Shown one piece after another: positions 35,401 through 48,300 of a DNA stretch of 64,000 nt (positions within the stretch are counted from its first letter, which is position 1; the number at the start of each line of letters is the position of its first letter). Origin of the DNA: Phylloscopus collybita (taxonomy: Eukaryota > Chordata > Aves > Passeriformes > Phylloscopidae); assembly GCA_027886175.1 (NCBI GenBank), contig JAJNNQ010000018.1, positions 24,301,001 to 24,365,000 of the forward strand, read 5' to 3'. Below the pieces are notes generated by a model that saw nothing but the letters and a program-made list of their open reading frames with translations, did not search any database and had not been told where the DNA came from. The translations under genes and the position numbers were made by a program.

Positions 35401-38362
35401 CAACAAAATAAAAAATGAGCCAAGACAGCTGTAATAATCCAAGACATTAAGCAACCAATGAAACTACAGATATTTCTGTCTGACTCAAATGACATTAAAA
35501 CAGCACTAGCAAACCTGTTCCTGCAGATGGCCTGAAAAGTAGATCCAAGTCAGTTAAGCAAACAATGCACATGTTGCTGCTTGTGAAGTATTTTCAGAGA
35601 ATACTTTTTAAATTAAATTTTACACCATAATGGTAACTCTTCAACATAATCTTTGATACACAACAGCTTGTGTGCAACACTTTTTAAATCTAAAGCTACT
35701 TTCTATGGTAGCACTCAAAAGCATCACCTTAGGGTCAAAGACTTCCACGTACCTTTGTTTTCCTTTCTCATCCATATTTTGATCTTGGATAAGGTCTCGA
35801 CGTGTTCGCTCTTTGGAGGTAGCAACGACAGAAGATGGCAACGCTGGCTAAAACAAAAAAAAAACCAAACTACTTTGTTCATCATGTTGCAGGCAGGTTT
35901 CTTCCTGCACAGCTCCATTTACTGTATATTACCTTTTTAATATCATCATCCTCTGCGTCGCTTTCTTGGCGTGATTCTCTTCTTGTCCGACGTTCTCCAC
36001 CCAGCCTGAGGAAGAAAGTCAGTGGTCATTAGAGAACGTGTATTTAGGAGAGAATCTCTTCCAGCATGAGAAAAATATAAGCACTCTTGTTCTTCTAGTC
36101 AGAAGAACCAACACTTCGGTCAAAATCTCCTCATTGTTCCAACAACCAGTAAGTAACATTTTACAGACAGAATCTACTGTTGGTGAATATCAGTGAGACA
36201 GAACAGTTTAAATCTTAATGACTTCCAGAGTAATAAAAACAGAAGAATCTACAAATCCCATATTTGACTTTTAAAAATACATTTGGAATTCATTCTTTTA
36301 AATGTTTGTGCTTTTCCCAAACCTCTAAAATGTCTACTGGTATAAAGGGATTACTAGACAAGCTTAAATGCATTAACATGGAAAGGTTGGTACCATTTCT
36401 GAAACAGGAAATGCTACTTAAGTTACCTGTCAAATACCTATGGGAGAGAGGCAGAGGGCTTACCACTTGAGACATGGATGAACTAAGGCTTTAACAAAGA
36501 ACAACCTTAAATAAATAACTGAAATAAAATAAATCCTAGAATAAATAATTAAAGTTATTTTCAGCCTTCGTTTTCAGCTTTGTGGCACAGCACTTTCCTG
36601 TTTCCCAGCTTCATTTTCTGCTAACTCAAAAATTCCAAAGCAAGCTTTGCTTTGGTCAAGAGCTACCACTGCACAGTAAGTGCCCACAGCACTTAAGCTC
36701 ACTGTTATCAGTCACATCTGATGGATTTGCATCCAGATGTGAAAACTCAAAACTCAACTTCATTGTCACATTGCCCGTAATCAACTTATTGAACAGGAGG
36801 TCTCAGTCATAATTCAATTTGTGTTCACTGCAAACAACTGTCACTACAGCAGGTTGTATGCAAAAAAACCCCCAGAAAATTCCAAGTATCTTTGTATTGC
36901 TGTATCTTTGTCTTATTGCTACCATCTTTACGTTGCTCTAAGGTATGAAAAAGATTTCACCACAGTCATTTGCTGTCACCCAAATTATTCCCAACAAGTC
37001 TTGAGTAAGTAACCTTAGAAATCTAACTAAATCTATCTAAGTAACTAAAGAAATCAGTGAAAGTCCTCAGTTATTACCAGTTGTCGGTTTACTGTTACAA
37101 ATTCTCATTGGGAAAAGCAAGTGGGTTGCATCAGTTTTTGCACTCACCTACTGGATGCACCTTCAAGATCCCTCTGTTTGGCTGGGGGTCCTCCTCCACT
37201 GTCCGAGAATCCACGCCTAAAAAGAAAACACTTGTGGTCTTAGACCAAGTTAGGTTAATCCCTGGACCACCTCAAGTCTGCACAACTAAATTATAATTTG
37301 GCTTTACGGTGATGATTAAACATAAATTTTACTCAGCTCTATCACCATTTACTGTTAGTACTGCACTGAAGTACTCACATTGCTTGTGAACCATCTAAAT
37401 TTCACCTTGAATTTCTGCACTTATTTAACTGAGTAGCTACACTGAAACAAGCATCCCATTGTGTTCAAATAACATTATCTGCAGTAATTTTCAGGACGTG
37501 GTTTTATCCACGTGTATTTTTAAATCCCTCCTGGAGCACCTACCCATTTTTTATCACCCAGAAACTGATCTTGAACGATTTCAAAGACAAAGTCCCAGCC
37601 ACCACACAATACCTCCCTTCATTTTGACGTTTCCCCTTATTTTTCAGCCTAAAAACTGAGAAGGTCAGGGAAAACCACCCATTTAAACTTGTTGCAGCTC
37701 AAACTGGAAAGGCAGTTTAAATTTAACCCCCAAAGCCCTGCAGGACAGCTCTGGTGCTCATTCAAACAGCACCGCAGCAAGCAACGGAGGCAAACGTGGA
37801 ACACACGACCCCCAGCGCAACGGCACGAACCACTGCCAGAGCAAGGATGGATGAAACTCCACTGACCGTTCTGCGCCTCCTTACCTTAGCAATAAGCTCC
37901 CACGCCCTCTACCTCCACCGGGGCCTGTGAGGGCTAACAATCTGTTTTGAGGGGGCCTGAAAGAGACGGTAGGCGCTGTTAGTGGTGCCTGCCGGGTCCC
38001 CGGGGCGCTGCTGCCCGCCCGGCCCAACGGGCCCGCGGCCGTTCCGTCCTGCGCTCGGCGGCCGTGTCCCCCCGCCAGGGACAGATCTCCTCCATCGCCC
38101 CGCCGGCGGAGCGGGCGCGGCCCGCAGAGGGACGCCGGGACCCGCGGCCAGCTCCGCGCCGCCCGCTCTGCAGGCCCGACGCGCGCACCTCTCCCCCGCC
38201 CGGCCCTTCCTCCGCGGGACAGCGGCGGGCCTGCTGCTCCCCGCCTCACCTCACATCATTGGGGTCCCGGCCCGTGAGCTTGCGGATATTCTCGTCCACG
38301 TGCTTGAGGCTTTCCTTGGCTTTCTCCAGCTGCTCCTGCAGCGCGCGCACCGCTACCGCCAT
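29419..38362 (-). CDS. PNN: Pinin, desmosome- and splicing-associated SR-like protein
   Basis: Nuclear speckle/exon-junction-associated protein linking splicing regulation (RNPS1/SAP18 partners) and cell adhesion. Nine exons: 38250-38362, 37885-37956, 37148-37216, 35933-36005, 35753-35847, 33767-33848, 31982-32137, 31760-31898, 29419-30704. Phases fit throughout, giving 694 residues (human about 717). Residues 1-37 are the N-terminal coiled coil ([13 protein letters not shown]). About 38-85 include a glycine loop ([14 protein letters not shown]). The pinin/SDK/memA domain is about 110-266, with [38 protein letters not shown] and [15 protein letters not shown]. The last exon holds an acidic E/Q-rich region, a Q/P stretch, a long serine tract and an RS/K-rich end [14 protein letters not shown]. 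Relative to the human protein there is an extra Ile-Ala in STVAIATER. Confidence 0.97.
29680..29850 (-). repeat. PNN: Serine-codon tract in PNN last exon
   Basis: Low-complexity trinucleotide-like stretch encoding a near-continuous run of Ser with interspersed Thr, Gly, Ala and Arg. Mixed AGT/AGC/TCN codons show it is maintained as protein rather than being a pure microsatellite. The long L-rich and A/V-rich frames on the other strand or frame are shadows of it. Confidence 0.85.
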
Positions 38363-39620
38363 CCTGCCCGCCGCGCGGCCTGGCCGGGCCCCGCGCGAGG
38401 CAGCGCTGGGAAACAGGGGGAACAGGCCCCGCCCACTCCGGTGGCCGCGGGCCGGGACGGCACAGCCAATCGCGCCCCGGCGGCCCCGTCTGACCGCCAA
38501 TCACTGGGCAAGAGATGAAAAAGCACGCCCCTCAGGGTGGCTCGCCAAAAGCATTCACCAATTACAGAGCCCAGGGACAGACTGGCATCCCGGCCGCCCA
38601 ACTAGAGGAAGGCTCTGCCTGCTAGCTCGACGAATCAATGAAAGGGCCCGTCGGAGTGACATGACTCAGAGCTAATAAGAATTCAAATGTCACTTCCTTG
38701 TAGCCCAATCAGAAAACCACTTCGGGGCCGCTTGTTCCCACCCACCTGGGACACATCCTGCTTTCTCACTATTAATGGGTCCGAGAGCCGGCACGCTCGG
38801 GACTCGGGCGAGGGCCAATCACCGCTGCGCTACTAGAGGCGGCTGTGCGCGACGAACCAATAGACGGGGCCGTTATTTGACAGTGGCGGGGGTGGCGGCC
38901 TGACGGGCGGCGCGTGCTGGGGCCGTTCCTGCCCTCACATCCCGCCCGGAGCGGTGTGGCCGGGAGGCTCCGTATTGCGCGTTAGTCATGGCGCCCGGGG
39001 CGGCGGCGAGGCTTTAAACCACGCTCTTCCCCGGCTGCAGCCGACGTCGCTGTGTGGCGCCCCGGGGCGGGCCAGGGGCACGGCGCTGTTGTGAAGGCAG
39101 TGACACACGGACGCCGCGCCTGGCTCCAGCAGCAGGGAGGCGGGGCAGCTCCGCAGGAGGGGCGCGTTTGATCTCCGGCTCCGGCCCTCACTCAGAGCCC
39201 AGGGCTGCTGGCCGCGCGCGAGTCCGCGGGCTCTGCCGAGCCTTAACGCCAGAGCCCCTTTCCCAGCGCTTCGCCGGTGGGTAGAACGGGCCCGGCCGGC
39301 ACTGCTGGGCCGCCCCGCCTCGGCCGGGAGCTCCCGCGGGTGTCCGGGCCCGCCCGGAAGGAGAGGCGGCCCCGGCGATGGCGGACGAGGCGCTGTTCCT
39401 GCTGCTGCACAGCGAGATGGTGGCGGGGCTGTACCGAGCTGCCGAGCAGGGCGAAGGGGTGAGTGGGGCCGGGGCCACCCCGGGGCCGTCCGGCAGCGGC
39501 CGGGGCTGACGCTGCGGCCGCGGCGCCTTGTGTCTTGCAGGAGAACGGGCGCTGCACCACCAAGCTGGAGAGCATGGGCTTCCGCGTCGGGCAGGGGCTC
39601 ATCGAGAGGTGAGTCCCCGC
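37870..39620. promoter_or_regulatory. CpG island and bidirectional promoter PNN / TRAPPC6B
   Basis: The two ATGs (38362 minus, 39378 plus) are 1.0 kb apart and face away from each other inside one CpG island. Six CCAAT boxes lie on the plus strand at 38466, 38497, 38558, 38705, 38815 and 38857. There is an AP-1-like TGACTCA at 38662 and ETS-like CACTTCC around 38691. No TATA box is seen. The long frames in this stretch are GC artefacts. Confidence 0.85.
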
Positions 39621-42600
39621 CGGGCCCTGGCAGCCGCTGCTCCTTCTCGGGGCTTTCACCTCACGGAAAGCACAGCTGCCCGGGCAAAGTGTAGTGCTTT
39701 GGCTGGAGGGAGAGTGCGATTCCTCTTACCATCAGCTGTTCTGGCATCTCTTGTCAGAAGAGTATCTCATTCTTGTGGGGACCTGTGTTTGCTTATCACG
39801 GGACGGTTTTGGAGTGTGTTGTTTTCCTAGTGCTTCCCGTCATGAAAACCGAGTTGGGGTACACGGTTACTTTTAATACTTACAGTTATCTTTAATTCTG
39901 CTTTGCATGTTTCCTGAGTCTGGTATGTTTTGTGACTTTATTTTTTTTTTTCTGATTTACTTCTTAAGCATAATTTTATGAATGGTTATTACTCCATTTC
40001 CTTTTTGTAAAGTGCTCTCAGTCCTTGCCACTTCGCGACTTCGCAGCTCGGGCCCTTTGGGGACCCGGGATGCAACTCCAGCGCCCTCGTTCCGAGGTCG
40101 TGTGGAGACTCCTGAGTTTCTGAAGTCATGCTTTTGTTGAATGAAGTGGTCCTTTAGTGCTAGATAAAGACCCTCAAGGAGGATAAAGGGAGAGAAATCT
40201 GAAGGAAGAGAAAGAGGTCCCTTCTAGGAAATGGGAACAAGTTTTACGTGCTTGTTCCTATGTTAGAACTCTTTTGCCTATTTGAAGGACTCCTTCCAAG
40301 GAGTAGTATAGGTGTGAGCATTTTGTTTATCTTCTATTTAGTTACTTTGTTGAAGATAAAACTGATGGTGCACTTTCTATATGTCAACTATGTTTGATAA
40401 TCATGGAATTAAAACAATTTATTCTGCTGTCATGTTTCAGATAGTAAGATAACACTGTTGCTCTGAAGCTAAAATACTTGATGAATGGACAACGAAGCTA
40501 GAATGATACTGTATGATGGTTGGGAAACTAATTTTTATAATAATCTCAAAAATTATGTTGTATAGTACTTATATGTTTAATTGGTCAGGTTATGTGTACC
40601 ATCATTATTGATATATTTCTCACTTTTCTTTTAGGTTTACAAAAGACACTGCCAGGTTCAAGGATGAATTAGATATTATGAAGTTCATTTGCAAAGATTT
40701 TTGGACAACGGTATTCAAAAAACAAATAGATAACCTAAGGACTAATCACCAGGTACTAATGCTGTAGATTAAGATTTAATTTGGCAAATTGGTGAGAGTT
40801 TTGAATTGCTAGTGCATTTTTTGTTTTTCTTGGCCTAAAATTAACTACCAGATAAGAAACCCAAAATATTCCATATTTGTTTTGTTTAAAAAGCATGTTT
40901 TTCAATATTCTTATTATCATCTAGCTTCAGAATACAATTTAATAATTGCCTATGAAGTCTTTATTGCCACTCTGTTTGAAAAGACTAAATGCTTTGAATT
41001 TCATATGCACTGTTGCAACATTACAGAAAGCACAGTAATGATTACAGCTGATTAACATTTAAAGAACTTTTAAATTTGTCTCTTAATAAATGTTAGTAAA
41101 AAATAGCAAAAAAGTGATGTTACTCTCTTAACATCTATTTAAATAGAATGGCTGCTGTGAAGTGATTCTATTACTTTGAAGAATGTTAAGAGTTTTCAGT
41201 AGTTAAGACAGTTGTAATCTGTTGAAAATACTTATATGAGAAACAGCAGAGAAACTTCTCAGATTCATGTTGGTGACACTGCGCTGTATCCATGTGCTTT
41301 CCTGTATCAACAGCCACAGTTCTTAAAGCCAGATCAAAATAACTTAGGGAGCCATTTTACTAGAGTAAAAAATAATTTTCCTGTTGAATGACTTGGTTTT
41401 CTTATGGCTGTTTCCCTGTTGTGTCAAATTAGGAAGAAGAGAATTTTGTGCAAGGATTGTGCCAAATAAAATAGGTTTTATTTTTCAGTGACTTATCAAG
41501 TAATAACAGATAATTATTAATTTAGAAATCTGGGATTTTAATTGAAAAAAGCTGCAGTATTGATCTTAAGGCCTTAATTGTATATGCAGCCTTAATTTAA
41601 GTTCAAGGCTTTTGAAATTCCAAAGTAGCACAGTCAGTAGCAAGGAAATTAAAATGGTAGATGTAGATAAAACTATACTGTGTTTATACTTAATTTATTA
41701 AGATGCATATTGTTGCACAAAATTGTATTGTAGAAAACGTTAGACTTTTATTTTGATTGTCTGCTGGGTGTTGTTGCCTGTACTGCTGTTAAGAAAAATA
41801 ATTCCACTGAATTTGAGAATAGAAATGTGTAAAACCCAATGACGATTGAGATTTGAATGTAAAAATCAATATACATTTGATACATTATCTATTATGGAAC
41901 AATTTTTTTCTGATCATTGGAAGGACTCTTCCAAGAAGAAATGTACATAAACATTTTTAGGGTTAACTGATCATATTACTATTTAGAGGCTTTGTTGTAT
42001 ACTCACAATTAAGTGTATTTTCTTTTGATACTCCTTTTAAGTAAATAATATAATTTAAACTTAAATCATATATGCCTTAATTTAAAATTTTATTTTTCAG
42101 CCATATATATTTTATCTAGAAATAAAATCCATTCACAGAAAATGTGGATTTTATATCACTGCACATTTAACTAAACCCCTCAATTTTTTTCTGTTTAAAC
42201 AGGGCATTTATGTCCTTCAAGACAATAAATTTCGTCTCTTGACACAAATGTCTGCAGGAAAGCAGTATTTAGAACATGCACCAAAGGTACCCTTCGATTT
42301 TATGGGGGATGGGGGGAGCTGTCTACCAGTTTGGTTTTAATTACCTAGATCTATTAATAACTTTAAATTTTATAATTCAATAGATAAAAACTCTTCTGTT
42401 TTTAGAAAGGCAGACTGTTTTAGAACAGTGGATTTGATTTATAGTTCAAAAAATAGTGATGGTTGTTGTGAAACTTGCTGCTGTTACATTTGACTTACTT
42501 AAGGGTGAAAGCTTGTCTGCCACTACCTGCCACTGTCACACAAATTCTTTCCCTTCAGAAAGCATGTGGTTTCAGAATTTATTTTTTTTTTTTAAATTCT

Positions 42601-44061
42601 CAAAACCCATTTGGAAGATGCTATTTGTTAGGTAAAGCAAGTGTCTGAGATGATGTGAACATTCAGAAAGATCTTCCACCAATTCAAAACAGGTTTGAGT
42701 GCAGATGCTGAGTTACGGTAATAGTTCAGGTAAAATCAGTCCCTTTGCAGAACCTATCATAGAGCACTTTGGTTCAGGGGGATTAAGAAATGGGATATTC
42801 AGTTCTATTTTATGGTTTCTTAATTCTTGATCTTAGTCCTCCCAGCTGGCTACTGTCCTTGGGATTTTTTTTTTTTGTGTTGGTGAAACATTTCTTCTAT
42901 TTTGCAATACACGTTTTAAATATCTGCAGGTTTCTGTATTCTAAGGTATGGCCTGTGCAAGAAAGCTGTCTTGGACTGTTTCTCCTTTGTTGACTTTAAT
43001 ACCAGTTGCTAATTTTAGCCAAGTCTGGGCTGAAAATTGTTTTAAGGATATTAAGTTCCTACAGGTTTAATGGAAAGATAAAGTGACTCAAAATACTGCC
43101 TCTAACAAGAACAGTCTGTAGTGAGCTCCACTCTACCAAATACTGGAGCTTTCATCTATTAGAGACCTGGCAAAGTCTCTTAAAACCCCCTGGTTTTCTG
43201 TTGTCCAAGTATTAAGTCGTGTTCTTTAGTACTTAATCTCTATCAACAAACTTCACTGTTGACAGTCATTTGAAGTGCAACTTTGTATTTAGTATTTAGC
43301 ATTCACCTGTGGACTAATCAGAGGCGGCCTATCAAATCTGGGAATAAAGAGTATTGTAACAGCTGAAGTTTCATCAATGCCTGCATGTAAGTAGTACTTG
43401 GAATAGTCAATTATTAGCTTACTTGATAACTTTCCTGACTGACTGTGTTGCTGTTATAAGCATTTTTCAAGGTGGGTTTTGTTTGAAGCTGCTGGGCCAT
43501 AGAGTCCATGTGAGCTTTAGGATATGGCTTGCCACTAAATCCTTTAGTATTCAGAAAATACTGACAGAGGATAAGCCTCCATGATGTTGAGTGGAAAGCA
43601 AAACTAAAAAGTTGTACTTACATTTAGAAGCATCAAATATGTAAGGATGTCTGTCCAGAAGGTTATTTGCACAAGTAAAGATCTTTCTCTACAGGAGTCA
43701 TTGAGAATGTCAGTAAGTGAAGACCACTGTAACTACATAAGCTGCTCAATTAAAAGTTTTCCACGGACTTAGCACAAGTCTTAGGTTTAGCTAACAAAAC
43801 TCCTGTGATGTGGGACATGGTCAACTTACAGAAAAAAAGAAAAGAGAAAAGCTGTTCAGTATGGAATAAAATTTAAAATGCTAGATTTAAATAATGGCTC
43901 AACTGCTTACAATTAAACTGTATGATTGAAATGTTCCATACTATTTCTTTAAAAAATTTACAAGAAAACAATTATTCAGAGAAATAATTCTAATGGTAGT
44001 AATGTGATCTGACTGTGCTTTTCCTACAGGTAAATTTCAGGTGATGATACAGAAGATGTAG
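39378..44061 (+). CDS. TRAPPC6B: TRAPPC6B, TRAPP complex subunit 6B
   Basis: Bet3-family subunit of the TRAPP tethering/Rab-GEF complexes, acting on ER-Golgi and Golgi traffic with TRAPPC3 and other small subunits. Six exons: 39378-39458, 39541-39608, 40635-40752, 42203-42286, 43293-43386, 44030-44061. This gives 158 residues, the same as human. Motifs read [81 protein letters not shown], then [10 protein letters not shown] and stop. All borders are AG/GT with consistent phase. Intron 1 is only 82 bp and GC-rich. The gene is divergent from PNN and convergent with GEMIN2. Confidence 0.97.
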
Positions 44062-44181
44062 AGCACATTCAAATCTGGGTATCTACTTTACAAAGCCTTT
44101 GTATGTGGATTCAGTATCTTGGCTCAGTCTTGTATATAACATGTAAATTATAGCAGTGTGCAGCACAATTTCAAAATATGT

Positions 44182-44187
44182 AATAAA
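44182..44187 (+). terminator. TRAPPC6B: TRAPPC6B poly(A) signal
   Basis: AATAAA 120 bp after the TAG stop, followed by a TG/T-rich stretch (CTGTGCTTGTGTCTTGG) about 25 bp later, as expected for a cleavage site. This implies a very short 3' UTR; alternative distal sites are possible. Confidence 0.7.
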
Positions 44188-44189
44188 TG

Positions 44190-45354
44190 TTCATCAAAAT
44201 AACTTAACACTGTGCTTGTGTCTTGGTATGAAAATTATTCTATACCAAAGTAATAATGTTCACATGGTAAAAACTCTGTACTCTACATATTCAGCAAAAC
44301 ATTTCAATTACCAGAAGAGCCTGGAAGACCAGAGGCAGAGTTTGAGAACAGAGAAAAATCCTGACCAAGACTAAATTTGACTAAGAAACTAATGCATATT
44401 TTGTTGCCCAGTGTGAATGCCCAACTGCTACCTTTCCCTGTTCACTCTGAACTGGGAGGCAGCGATTGCTTTATGTGAGCCAACAGCTCACACATCATTA
44501 AAGATGTCAGGTGGAGACCTTTGTAGGAATGTAATTTGGGCAGTAGAAGAAAACTTGTTTTTACGTAGTTTATCAGTTTCTCCTGTCCCTAAAATTAGCA
44601 GCTGTTCCTTGTGTCAGAATGATTTATGCCTAAGCTCATCTATACTGGCCAAAGAAGAAAATTTATTCCACCTTACTGTGCATAAACTCAATATTAATGT
44701 AATTGTTTCTAATTGCTAGCTACAGTTTACTTCTGTAATGTACTACTCAAGAAGTAGTAATGTTTACATTTGTACTGAAACAATTGTTTCAGTAACATGC
44801 TGGCTATAGTTGAACTGCTATGCAGTGCTAAAGCTCAGGTACCAAAACTTGAAAAAACACATTCAGCCCTAACTCTGTAGATTTCTATAGTAAGGCTGCT
44901 GTTAAATAATATGGAGTGACAAAATCCACAATGTTTAAGAAAAATCTTTAAAATCCTTTAATTTTATTTAAAAAGTCCTCAGTAAGTCTGTTAGAAAAAG
45001 AGTAATAATTTGTAATGTAACCTCAGACTTCACCTAATAGCAGTGTCTATAGATTACTCATATTGTAGAAATTTTTAACCAAGAATATAGTTTACGAAGA
45101 CAGGAGCTTGAGAGATGATGCTGGACACTTCAGTTACCACTTTATGATGGTGATGATGGTATTGGAGACACTGACAATCTCAGCTAAAACTCAGCTGAAG
45201 TAATTCACAGCTGTCCCAAATGCATTAGTATGAGGGTGTTTTGAAGGGATTGGGTAATACTTCAGGTCTGAACAGTGCAGTGTCTTGCTGTTCACTCTGA
45301 TATAATGCTGTTTGTACTGTGGCAATGCAAAATAATGGATGTTCTCAAAACAGC
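44190..45354. other. Convergent 3' ends of TRAPPC6B and GEMIN2
   Basis: About 1.2 kb between the two stop codons, filled by the two 3' UTRs and little else. The 100-codon plus-strand frame at 44417-44719 has no recognisable motif and no splice context; I treat it as chance. Confidence 0.55.
44963..44968 (-). terminator. GEMIN2: Candidate GEMIN2 poly(A) signal
   Basis: Minus-strand AATAAA about 390 bp past the GEMIN2 stop; a second one lies at 44662-44667. Either keeps the GEMIN2 3' end a few hundred bases short of the TRAPPC6B end. Confidence 0.4.
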
Positions 45355-48300
45355 CTAGGAAGGCTCGTCAGCCAGGTCACGTTGATCAAAGTACCTAGGA
45401 ATGAAGTGGAGTATGGTAAGAAACCTCCAATGCAACATACTCCTTACTTCAAGCTGTCCGACCCATTGCTTTCTAGCTCATCTTTTACTGTTGCTATGAC
45501 AGCTTTATGTGGCTTTATGGTTCAGGGGGCTCATCTGAAGGAAGAAATAAGCTTACTTTACTCTTTGGTGTATCTTAAATCCTTTTAGCTAAGTGTATTT
45601 GCTGCATTGGCCCAGGGTACTTTTATTGACTTTCACTTTTTAAAGGATTTAGGTTAGTACAAATAATTGCGTGTTTATGCTGGACATACGTTACTGGTTT
45701 GGGTGTAGAAGGTGCATTACCTGCTAACTAAGCAGATTATCAAGTTCAGAGCTGATATTTGTTCTTCATTCTTGCTCTCCTGGAAAACAGATAAATATTA
45801 CAATTCTTTTGTTACCTGTGTCAAATAGAGAAGCTGTTACATGCCATGTTATATGTATTTCTAGTCTTTCCTACATTCTCAAGCAAACTTAGGACATGAA
45901 AAATTGATTATTAAGACTTCTGAAAAATGATCCTCCTTACTTGCTAAATTCACTTAAGTCCTCTGCAGAGTTACATCTTACCTCCAGTGCCCTGACTTCT
46001 GAACATCGCCTTGCCAACTGTCGAATAAGGGAGTGAGCTTCAGGTAGCAAAGGTTTTTCAAGGCATGCCAACAGTGCATAAAGCCATCTACCCTGTGAGG
46101 ATTCAAATAACTTTGTTTTAATTCTGAGCATTTCCTTGAAGATTGAAGCATTCCTATTATACAGAGCAGGACTGAAGTGTCGGTCTCAAAACAAAACTGC
46201 ATTTAAATGCTATATGCTATAACTGAATTTTGAAAACCACATTAGACACTACATGGTAGAGAGTTCTGTGTCTCTAGATAAGATTCCTGTGAGCACTGCT
46301 CCTGGGTTTCCTGGCATTTTTTGAATGCTGGCCAAGATAAAAATTATTACAGCTGATGCTACTGCAGTCTGAAGGAAGGATTATTTTAGTAATATCTAAA
46401 CATTATTACTTGTAATATCTATTACATTATTACTAAACATACTACTATTAAGTTTTAATTTCATAATCTGTGAAAAAACATTCATGAAGACTGAATGTAT
46501 GAACTCATCTTTGTGGAATTAGTGGTTAGATCTGCTTTAAGATTTGCACCACTGTGAAAATATGTCCTTTGATTTTTACATCTCTGAATTCTACTGCATT
46601 CTTACATACTGGTTAAAAAGAAAACGGTCATCTACAGGAAAGGACAGAATGTGAAAGGTCTTTAAGTGACTTAAAAAAATAGTGAAACTGTGCTAAGCAT
46701 CATGTGATTTTTCATTCCTCTTGCTTTGTGGTACTGAAGGAGATGAGGTGCATCCACCAAGGTCTTCTGTAGATATGGTGCCATTATGCAGCTGGTGAGT
46801 CTAGTTGCAGCCAAACTCCATGCCAATGTAGTCTGTCAATCAGTTCTTGGAAGGTTTGAGTTGTCACCACATGAATACAGCTAAGCTTTCTGGTCTGTGC
46901 TGCATGTGGAAAGATTAAATGTGTCTTTGCCAACACACTGAAATGTGCCCCCAAATTAAACTGGAGGCATTGGTAAATAGTGTGGAGCACCCTGACAGAA
47001 CCAAAGCTGCTGTGATCTCTCCTCTCCTAAACCCTGATATTCATCAAGCCTCGTGGCTTAAGTTAGTGGGGTGAGTGATACAAAGGGGAGGGAGTTTGGG
47101 CACTTTTTGTCTGTATCTGTTATGTGTGGAAGGGGCTTCAGCTGATCTGTAAGCTCTAAGTGTAAGTTAGCTGAAGAAGAAACTGGTAACAGCCAAGATT
47201 TTACCTCCTTGCCAAGTGACTGTGACCCCTTGACAGCCTCTACAATTTTGGGAGCTTGTTAAAAAGAAAGCAGCTGAAGTGGGGGATTGGGATTTATTAG
47301 AAAAATAGGTCCACCAAAAATGTTGGAAATGCAGAGTGCTGAAATGAATGCTGCTTGTAATGAGCCCATGGCCTTTCCTGTTTTTAAAGCAGCTCCTAAT
47401 TCAGGACAAAATAATAGCTATCACATTTTTGCATGGAAGTTCGTGCAAGACCTCCAGGCAAAGGTGGCTAAATATGGTATTAATTCTTCAGAAGTAATGC
47501 AATTAATTCATGTTATTAATGCTGATGTGCTTGCTCCGTATGATATTACGCATCTTGCTACAATTTTGTTTCAGCCAGGTGTATTTCAAAATACCTGGAG
47601 ACAATTAGCTGAGAAAACAGCTTTGAATAACATGTAATTATGTCAGCAGGACCCCTGTCACGCTGTAGGAGTTGACACCTTGGCAGGCAATGGACCTTTT
47701 TCTAATCCAGATTTACAGGCAAGACGGGACCCTCTAATTTTGGCACAGGCTCAACAATTAGGTATGAGTGCTTTAATTAAAACAATGGAAATGGCAGCTC
47801 CCAAATAGAGATATGTTACTAAACAACAAGGGATAAAGGAAACCTTTTTGCAATTCGTAGAAAAGGTTGCTGCAGTTATTGAGAAACAAGTAGATAATGA
47901 AAATTTGAGACAAATTCTATGCAAACAATTGGCTAGAGATAATGCGAATGAGGACTGCACAAAAATATTGAGTCTTTGCCATGAGATCCCTCTTTAGCTG
48001 ATATTGTAACTTTTTGCTCTAAAGTTGGCACAGTTGAGCATAAAATGGCTGCTCTGGCAGCAGTACTAAGGCCTCCACAAGAATGTTTTACTTGTGGAAA
48101 ACAACGGCATTTAAAGGCACAATGCCCACAAAATTATGAACGAAAAGTAAAATCTTAAATAAATGCAGGTTATAAAGTGAATTGTAATTGCTGTGGTAAA
48201 TTGGGTCATTATGCTAAACAATGTAGATCAAAATATGCAAATGGACAGCAATTGCAGGGAACTGGGAAAAATGCAAAGGGGCACGTGGGGGCACAAATAC

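Noticed and set aside
37881..39830. Long frames on both strands in the PNN/TRAPPC6B island
   Set aside because: GC-rich shadows. Only the PNN and TRAPPC6B exons have motifs and splice sites.
46700..47122. Possible extra mobile element before the provirus
   Set aside because: No terminal repeats, coding motif or family signature that I can recognise.
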